Source: Brevundimonas sp. MYb52
GTDB lineage: Bacteria > Pseudomonadota > Alphaproteobacteria > Caulobacterales > Caulobacteraceae
DNA length: 64,000 bases
Direction of reading: 5' to 3'
Assembly (NCBI RefSeq): GCF_002979535.1
Contig: NZ_PCPB01000011.1
Location: forward strand, 1-64,000
Each line of letters starts with the position of its first letter. Position 1 is the stretch's first letter. Shown in pieces: positions 58,901 to 64,000 of this stretch. The notes beneath the pieces were generated by a model that was given only the letters and a program-made list of their open reading frames with translations, had not been told where the DNA came from and did not search any database. Made by a program: the position numbers and the translations under genes.

Positions 58901-60792
58901 TTGATGTCGGCAAACGTCAGGGCCTCGCCGCGCGGGTCTTCCAGCAGGAAGTCATGGATATAGATGGGGGCGTCGCCGGTCGTGCGGACGACGTGGTCGG
59001 ATTCTTCCAGCGTCTTCAGGCCCATGTCGGCCAGGATCGGCAGGACGTCGGACAGCGGCACGGCCGAGCCGCGACGATAGAGCTTGAAGCGGAACTGCAG
59101 CGGGCTTTCGTCGGCGGTGCGGAAGGCGCGGACGGCCACCGGCTCGGCGTGGACGCCGTCGCCCATCGAGCCGTCGTTCAGGCGGTCGAACTGCTCCAGG
59201 TCGGCCACGGCCTCGGCCGCGTCGTAGCGGTCGCGGTAGGAGACGCCGAAGCCCTCGGCCCATTTTGCGCTGGTCGGACCGACGGCGACTTCATCGACGT
59301 CGGCGGCGCGCAGGGCGGTCTCGAAGCGGTCGATCCAGCTGCGGCCGGCCTCGGCCACCTCGGCCTCCAGGGCCTTGGGATCGGGGTTGAGGTGGGCGCC
59401 CGGCTCGACGCCGATGATGTAGTGGACGCGCGTCAGCGGCTGGTCCGTCAGTTGCGGATACCAGGCCGAAACCCGGCCGCCCCAGGCCTTGGCCAGGATG
59501 CCGCCGATGCGCTGGCGCAGGCCGGCGTCGAAGCGTTCGCGCGGAATGAAGCAGAGCACCGAGACAAAGCGGTCGAACGGGTCACAACGCGTGAACAGGC
59601 GGATGCGCGGACGGTCATAGAGGTGCAGGACGCCCAGCGCCGTATCCAGCAGCTCGTCCTCGCTGATCTGGAACAGCTCGTCGCGCGGATAGTTCTCGAG
59701 GATGTTCTTGAGGCGCTTGTAGTTGTGGCTGCCGGGCGTCTTGCCGGCGCGCTCCAGGGCATTGGCCACCTTGCGCCGGATCAGCGGCACCTCCTTGGCC
59801 ATCTTGTCATAGGCCTCGGCGGTGAACAGGCCGACGAAACGGGTCTCGCCCGAGGCCTTGCCGTCCGCGCCGTAACGCTTGACGCCGACGTAGTCCATGT
59901 AGGCGCGGCGATGCACGCGCGAGCGCATATTGGCCTTGGCCACGGTGACCGGCTCGCTCTCGTCCAGCTGACGCTGCATGGCCGGGGTCAGGACGGCGGG
60001 TTCTGACGCGCGACGCAGGACGCGGCGCTCGGGATCGTTCAGGATGCCCAGGCCCTGGTCCGAGACCTCCAGCGGAGCCTCGGCCGCGTAACCGCCGTCG
60101 GCGCTGCGCGGATAGGCGTAGTCGCGAGCGCCCAGGAAGACGAAGTGGTCGCTCTTGGCCCAGCGCAGGAAGGCGATGTTCTCTTCCAGCACCGCGGGAT
60201 CGACAGCGGCGGGCGGCGAGGCTTCCAATTGCTCGACGGCTTCGCGCATCAACTGGACCATGGCGGCGTGATCGGCCACGGCAGCGCGCACGTCGGCCAT
60301 GGCCTGGGCCAGGCCTTCGCCCAGGGCGTCGCGGCGTTCCTGGGGCAGGGGGTCGATAACGACGATGATCAGCGAGTCGCGACGGCCGGCCTCGACCTCG
60401 ACGATCGGGTGGAAGAGGGCGCGGACGGTGACGCCGGCCTCGGCCAGTTCGCCCAGGACGCTGTCGACCAGGAAGGGGGCGTCGTCTTGCAGGATCAGAA
60501 GGCTGTCATAGCCCGTCGGGGCGCCATCGGCGCCGGCCAGGGGACTGACGGTGACGCGCGCCGGCTCGCCGGCCTTGCGGCTCTGGGCCGAACGCCAGGC
60601 CTGGCCCAACAGGGCGGCCAGGTCGTCGCCGCCCAGCTCGGGCGTCTCATCGGCGGCGTAGTCGTCGAAGGCCTGGGCCAGGAAGGATTTTTCAGCGGCG
60701 CCCGGCGGGCCGTCGACAATCCGCGCATAGGCCGCCTCCAGCGCCTCCAGAGTTGCTGGCGTGGCGGAAACTGTGCGCGGAGCGGCGGACAT
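55933..60792 (-). CDS. gdhZ: NAD-specific glutamate dehydrogenase, 180-kDa class (GdhZ)
   Basis: This 1619-residue enzyme belongs to the very large bacterial NAD-GDH class that deaminates glutamate to 2-oxoglutarate. An N-terminal half of ACT-like and helical regulatory segments precedes the catalytic core around residues 760-1250. The core shows [46 protein letters not shown], with the catalytic lysine region, and [18 protein letters not shown] in the NAD-binding domain. A C-terminal helical domain follows. Caulobacter GdhZ is known to moonlight with KidO in dismantling the FtsZ ring when glutamate and NADH are available. The start at 60792 is the first ATG in frame with the family N-terminus. 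Confidence 0.97.
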   Translation of the reverse strand: [1619 protein letters not shown]

Positions 60793-61034
60793 GGTGTGGT
60801 CTCGAACAGCACGGCTCTAGGCCGCAGGGATTTGACCCCGCCACCTTAGCGCCGCTGGCGGAACTGGCTAGGCCGCCTGAGGCGGCTAAGACCCTGAATT
60901 TCAGTGTGCAGCGCACCATGTTGCGCCAGAGGCCCACAGTTGGGCGAATTTTGGTCTCTCAAGCCGGAAACCAGACAACAACCGCCCCAATTCAGCCCCG
61001 ATCCGGCGCGCCGTCTTCAACACATCACAGAGCT
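60793..61034. promoter_or_regulatory. gdhZ upstream region
   Basis: This is 242 bp of non-coding DNA before gdhZ. It contains a short hairpin GCCGCC-TGA-GGCGGC at about 60873-60887 within a likely leader, and CAGTGTGCAGCGCACC just beyond. I see no clear promoter and no ORF with a ribosome-binding site. Its right end adjoins the U-tract of the small RNA on the minus strand. Confidence 0.4.
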
Positions 61035-61159
61035 GAAAAGAACAAGGCCGCCGAGCGTGAAACGCTCGACGGCCTGCTTGGGGTCCGGCGCAGGAGGGGG
61101 AGGGAGCGCCGGTCCTCTGGACTTCGCGGCCGGGAGGGGGAGGGGGGCCGCGTCGTCTG
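61035..61159 (-). ncRNA. Probable C-rich-loop small RNA with intrinsic terminator
   Basis: Read leftward, two stem-loops come first. Stem CGCGGCC/GGCCGCG (61152-61125) has the loop CCCCUCCCCCUCCC. Stem CCGGCGC/GCGCCGG (61112-61085) has the loop UCCCUCCCCCUCCU. A 12-bp terminator stem (61074-61046, loop UUUCA) and UUGUUCUUUU follow. The two loops are 14 nt each and almost identical, while the stems differ. The C-rich loops complement Shine-Dalgarno sequences. The RNA lies just after the AI-2E permease stop. Length is about 125 nt. Confidence 0.7.
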
Positions 61160-61165
61160 ATTGGG

Positions 61166-61193
61166 TAGATAGTCGCCAGATATGGCGGATCAA
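61166..61193 (-). promoter_or_regulatory. Candidate promoter of the small RNA
   Basis: On the minus strand TTGATC (61193-61188) is followed after 16 nt by TATCTA (61171-61166), a sigma-70-like arrangement. A start about 7 nt downstream (near 61159) would give an RNA of about 125 nt. Confidence 0.5.
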
Positions 61194-61201
61194 GGGCAGG
61201 A

Positions 61202-62362
61202 TCAGCCTTCTTTCAGGTCTTTTTCATGCGGCGCCTTGCCGCGCCCCCACAGGCCCCTGAACCAGCCGCCCCCCTTCGGCTTTTCCGGCGGCGTCTTGCG
61301 CGGCGCATAGGGCTCTCCATCCCCGGACAGCAGGACCGCGATCCAGCGCGAGCCCTTGAATTCAGCCAGGATGGCCATGGCCATGACCGCCAGGGGGGTC
61401 GACAGGAACATGCCCGGCACGCCCCACATCTTGCCCCACAGGGCCAGGGCCAGCAGGACCACCACCGGGTCGATGTTCTGATTATCGCCCTGCATGCGCG
61501 GCTGGATCATGTTGCCGACGATGAAGAGCAGGGCCTGCAAACCGACCAGAAGAATCAGGGCGGGCCAGTAGCTTTCGAACTGGACCAGGGCGAACAGGGG
61601 CGGGGCGCAGCCGGCGATGGCGCCCCCCAGCACCGGAATGAAGCCGACGATGAAGATGACGAAGGTCCAGAACTCGGCGTTCTGAAGCCCCACCGCCCGC
61701 ATCAGCATCCAGGCCACGGCGCAGATCATGACTCCCGTCACGGCCTGGACCCACAGATAGCCCTCGACGCCGCCGCGCACGCGGTTGAACACCTCCAGCG
61801 CCTCGTTGCGGGCGCCGCGGTCCGGGAACATGGCGACGATCTTCTTTCTGAAGCCTGCCTGGGAGGCCAGAAGGAAGCCCAGATAGACCATGACGAAGAA
61901 GGCGCCCGAAGCCACGCCCTGGGCCTGCATCGCCGTCTGGGTCAGCCAGCCGCGCAGGTCGATGCCGGCGATCAGGTCCTGCAGGGTCGGCGGGTCCTTG
62001 ACCCCGACCAGGCCGCTGACATCGGCGATGATGTGGTCCAGACGCGGACCAATGCTGGCCGAGACGCCCGAGGCGTCGGTAAAGAAGCCCGCCGCGCCAT
62101 CGACGATGATCCAGATCGACAGCAGGAAGCCCAGGACCACCACGATCAGGGCGGCTGTCCCGGCGAAGCGCGACGGCACGGGCGTCCGATGCTCGATGGA
62201 CCGCTTCACCCCGTCGATCATGATCATCAGGAAGATGGCCATGGCCAGGGGCGTCAGGATGTCCCTTAGCCAATAGAGCGCCGCCCCGGACGCCACGACA
62301 GCGATCAGGACCAGGGCGTTGCGTGCGACCGAGGAGGTCGGAACCGAGAGGGGCAGTTTCAT
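61202..62362 (-). CDS. AI-2E family transporter (TqsA/PerM-like)
   Basis: The product is a 386-residue membrane protein with about eight helices in the characteristic AI-2E layout. It has an N-terminal helix pair (RNALVLIAVVASGAALYWLRDILTPLAMAIFLMIMIDG), a long soluble loop (about 85-150), then FWTFVIFIVGFIPVLGGAIAG and GNMIQPRMQGDNQNIDPVVVLLALALWGKMWGVPGMFLSTPLAVM. The last motif is very diagnostic. The hydrophilic tail (about 345-386) is proline/lysine rich. The start at 62362 (MKLPLSVPTS) is used, as upstream codons are non-homologous. Despite the family name, many members transport other ions or metabolites. It is divergent from the HerA-like gene. Confidence 0.93.
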   Translation of the reverse strand: MKLPLSVPTSSVARNALVLIAVVASGAALYWLRDILTPLAMAIFLMIMIDGVKRSIEHRTPVPSRFAGTAALIVVVLGFLLSIWIIVDGAAGFFTDASGVSASIGPRLDHIIADVSGLVGVKDPPTLQDLIAGIDLRGWLTQTAMQAQGVASGAFFVMVYLGFLLASQAGFRKKIVAMFPDRGARNEALEVFNRVRGGVEGYLWVQAVTGVMICAVAWMLMRAVGLQNAEFWTFVIFIVGFIPVLGGAIAGCAPPLFALVQFESYWPALILLVGLQALLFIVGNMIQPRMQGDNQNIDPVVVLLALALWGKMWGVPGMFLSTPLAVMAMAILAEFKGSRWIAVLLSGDGEPYAPRKTPPEKPKGGGWFRGLWGRGKAPHEKDLKEG

Positions 62363-62480
62363 GAGCGGGACTGTCGGCGGCGTCGGGGACAGCGTCAATC
62401 GCTGTAAAGCCGCACGGTTCCGCCTTGCGGCCTCGCCTCGGTCGGATAACCATGCAGCCTGACGCAGGAGACCGCCCCGA

Positions 62481-64000
62481 ATGACCGACACCCCCGCCGC
62501 CCTCTTCCTCGGCCAGTCCTTCGAGGGCGCCGCTGAAAACCTGCTGTTCAAGCGCGCCAACCGCCACGGCGTGGTCGCCGGCGCCACTGGGACGGGCAAG
62601 ACCGTGACCCTGCAGATCATGGCCCAGGGCTTTTCCGACGCGGGCGTTCCGGTCTTCTGCGCCGATGTGAAGGGCGACCTGTCGGGCATCAGCCAGTCCG
62701 GTGATACGGCCAAGTTCGGCGAACGCGCCGGCAAGATGGGCCTGACGCTGACCGGCAAGGCGGCGCCCGTCGTCTTCTGGGACCTCTATGGCCAGAAGGG
62801 CCACCCCGTGCGCGCCACGGTGTCCGACATCGGCCCGACCCTGCTGGCCCGGATGCTGGAACTGAACGACGTGCAGGAGGGCGTGTTGACCGTCGCCTTC
62901 CACGTCGCCGACAAGGAGGGCCTGCTGCTGCTGGACCTGGAGGACCTGCGCGCCCTGCTGGCCTATGTCGGCGAGAACGCCCAGACCATCGGCCGCGAGG
63001 TCGGCAATGTCTCGCCCACCTCCATCGCCGCCATCCAGCGCGCCCTGCTGCAGCTGGAGCAACAGGGCGGCGACGCCTTCTTTGGCGAACCCGCCTTGCG
63101 GCTGGAAGACATGATGCGGACCTCGCTGGACGGGCGGGGTCAGGTCAATGTGCTGGACTCCACCCGGCTGATGAACAGCCCGCGCCTGTATGCGGCCTTC
63201 CTGCTGTGGCTGCTGTCGGAACTGTTCGAGCAACTGCCCGAGATCGGCGACCCCGAAAAACCCCGCCTGGTCTTCTTCTTCGACGAGGCCCACCTTTTGT
63301 TCAACGACGCGCCCAAGGGCCTGCTGGAGAAGGTCGAGCAGGTGGTGCGCCTGATCCGCTCCAAGGGGGTGGGGGTCTATTTCGTCACCCAGAACCCGGC
63401 CGATATTCCCGACACCGTCCTGGCCCAGCTGGGCAACCGGGTGCAGCACGCGCTGCGCGCCTACACCCCGGCCGAGCAGAAGGGGCTGCGCGCCGCCGCC
63501 CAGAGCTTCCGCACCAATCCCAGCTTCGATACGGCGGAAGCCATTCAGGGCCTGGGCGTGGGCGAAGCCCTGGTCTCGACCCTGGACGACAAGGGGGCGC
63601 CGACCGTCGTGGCCCAGACCAAGATCCGTCCGCCGGATTCGCGCCTGGGTCCGGCGACCGAGGCCGAGCGCGCCGCCATCATGGCCGCCAGCCCGGTGCG
63701 CGGCACCTATGACACCGCCGTCAACCGCGAGTCCGCCGAAGAGGTCCTGAAGGCCCGTCGCGCCCAGGCCGACCGCATCGAGGCCCAGGCTCAAGCCGAT
63801 GCCCTAGAGGCCAAGGCCGCCGAGAAGGCCGCCCGTTCCGCCCCCGCCCCGGCGCGCGAACGCGCCGCCCCGCGCGCTCGCGCCTCGTCCTCCCGCCAGA
63901 CCCCGATGGAGGCCCTGACCAAGTCCGTCCTGCGCACCGCCGGCTCGACCATCACCCGCGAGCTTCTGCGCGGGGTGCTGGGCAGCTTGAAACGGCGGTA
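62481..64000 (+). CDS. HerA-like helicase/ATPase (DUF853), truncated by window end
   Basis: The frame runs 506 codons and the final two bases are TA, so the stop codon is very probably completed by the next base outside the window. The protein has Walker [21 protein letters not shown], the segment [13 protein letters not shown], Walker [17 protein letters not shown] and [33 protein letters not shown], all typical of the DUF853/HerA-C family (YjgR-like). The C-terminus is an alanine/arginine-rich coiled region ending in [26 protein letters not shown] lies about 10 nt before the ATG. Family function is unclear; a DNA-translocase-like role is inferred. Confidence 0.93.
   Translation, partial: MTDTPAALFLGQSFEGAAENLLFKRANRHGVVAGATGTGKTVTLQIMAQGFSDAGVPVFCADVKGDLSGISQSGDTAKFGERAGKMGLTLTGKAAPVVFWDLYGQKGHPVRATVSDIGPTLLARMLELNDVQEGVLTVAFHVADKEGLLLLDLEDLRALLAYVGENAQTIGREVGNVSPTSIAAIQRALLQLEQQGGDAFFGEPALRLEDMMRTSLDGRGQVNVLDSTRLMNSPRLYAAFLLWLLSELFEQLPEIGDPEKPRLVFFFDEAHLLFNDAPKGLLEKVEQVVRLIRSKGVGVYFVTQNPADIPDTVLAQLGNRVQHALRAYTPAEQKGLRAAAQSFRTNPSFDTAEAIQGLGVGEALVSTLDDKGAPTVVAQTKIRPPDSRLGPATEAERAAIMAASPVRGTYDTAVNRESAEEVLKARRAQADRIEAQAQADALEAKAAEKAARSAPAPARERAAPRARASSSRQTPMEALTKSVLRTAGSTITRELLRGVLGSLKRR

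Noticed and set aside
55834-60006. A 1390-codon open frame on the plus strand opposite gdhZ
   Set aside because: It is the complementary-frame shadow of a conserved gene in high-GC DNA. Its composition (long runs of G, V, Q, D, H) is not that of a natural protein and it has no recognisable motif.

Overview
The window is high-GC alphaproteobacterial DNA. Gene content points to Caulobacterales, most likely Brevundimonas or a close relative. The diagnostic genes are a DivL orthologue whose phospho-acceptor histidine is Tyr550 in the chosen start frame, a 1619-residue NAD-glutamate dehydrogenase (GdhZ type), ActR/RegA, a Fur without cysteine zinc motifs, and the tsaB-rimI-fur-miaB-phoH-ybeY-lnt block. 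I saw no rRNA, tRNA, CRISPR array, transposase or prophage. Genes are tightly packed, often with 4-bp ATGA overlaps.

Layout. 0-15 kb: end of a RegB/ActS-type kinase and its regulator ActR, a HAD hydrolase, divL, a zincin-like protease, a membrane protein, rsmB-kup, a DUF1223 thioredoxin-like protein, two paralogous S9 prolyl-oligopeptidases and a voltage-sensor-type K+ channel. 15-24 kb: dapF, maeB, ampG, a hybrid histidine kinase and yifB/comM. 23.6-30 kb: the leftward run rsmI-yraN-SirB1-gshB-hypothetical, an alpha/beta hydrolase, and rdgB-hemW. 30-33.5 kb: a 38-codon membrane peptide, a DUF2975/XRE/Smr gene set and ccmAB. 33.6-41 kb: acnA, a FAD protein and acnB, so both aconitase types lie side by side. 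41-46 kb: a peroxide-defence module, oxyR and katG leftward and ahpC then ahpD rightward, with OxyR-like motifs next to the promoters. 46-54 kb: four XRE regulators around the tRNA-modification, fur and lnt block. 54-62 kb: nfuA, usp, gdhZ, a probable C-rich-loop small RNA and an AI-2E-family permease. The window ends one base before the end of a HerA-like ATPase gene.

The most unusual material is non-coding. (1) A palindromic element of about 56 bp sits in frame inside dapF. Its ends match three tandem hairpin units at 54.2 kb, so one repeat family occupies both intergenic and coding DNA, much like Rickettsia palindromic elements. (2) A probable leftward sRNA at 61.16-61.03 kb has two stem-loops with near-identical C-rich (anti-Shine-Dalgarno) loops, an intrinsic terminator and a plausible promoter. 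(3) A 16-bp sequence at 54181 differs by one base from the consensus ParB-binding parS site. (4) At least eight copies of a REP-like hairpin family share GCTCAAG-type and TAGCGC ends but have different stems. (5) Three long, unrelated inverted repeats fill intergenic gaps.

How the genes work together: OxyR, KatG, AhpC and AhpD form one peroxide-response unit. AcnA, AcnB, MaeB and GdhZ handle TCA-cycle, malate and glutamate carbon flow. DivL, and GdhZ as known from Caulobacter, connect to cell-cycle control. Functions are assigned by recognising motifs and families by eye; no database search was run.
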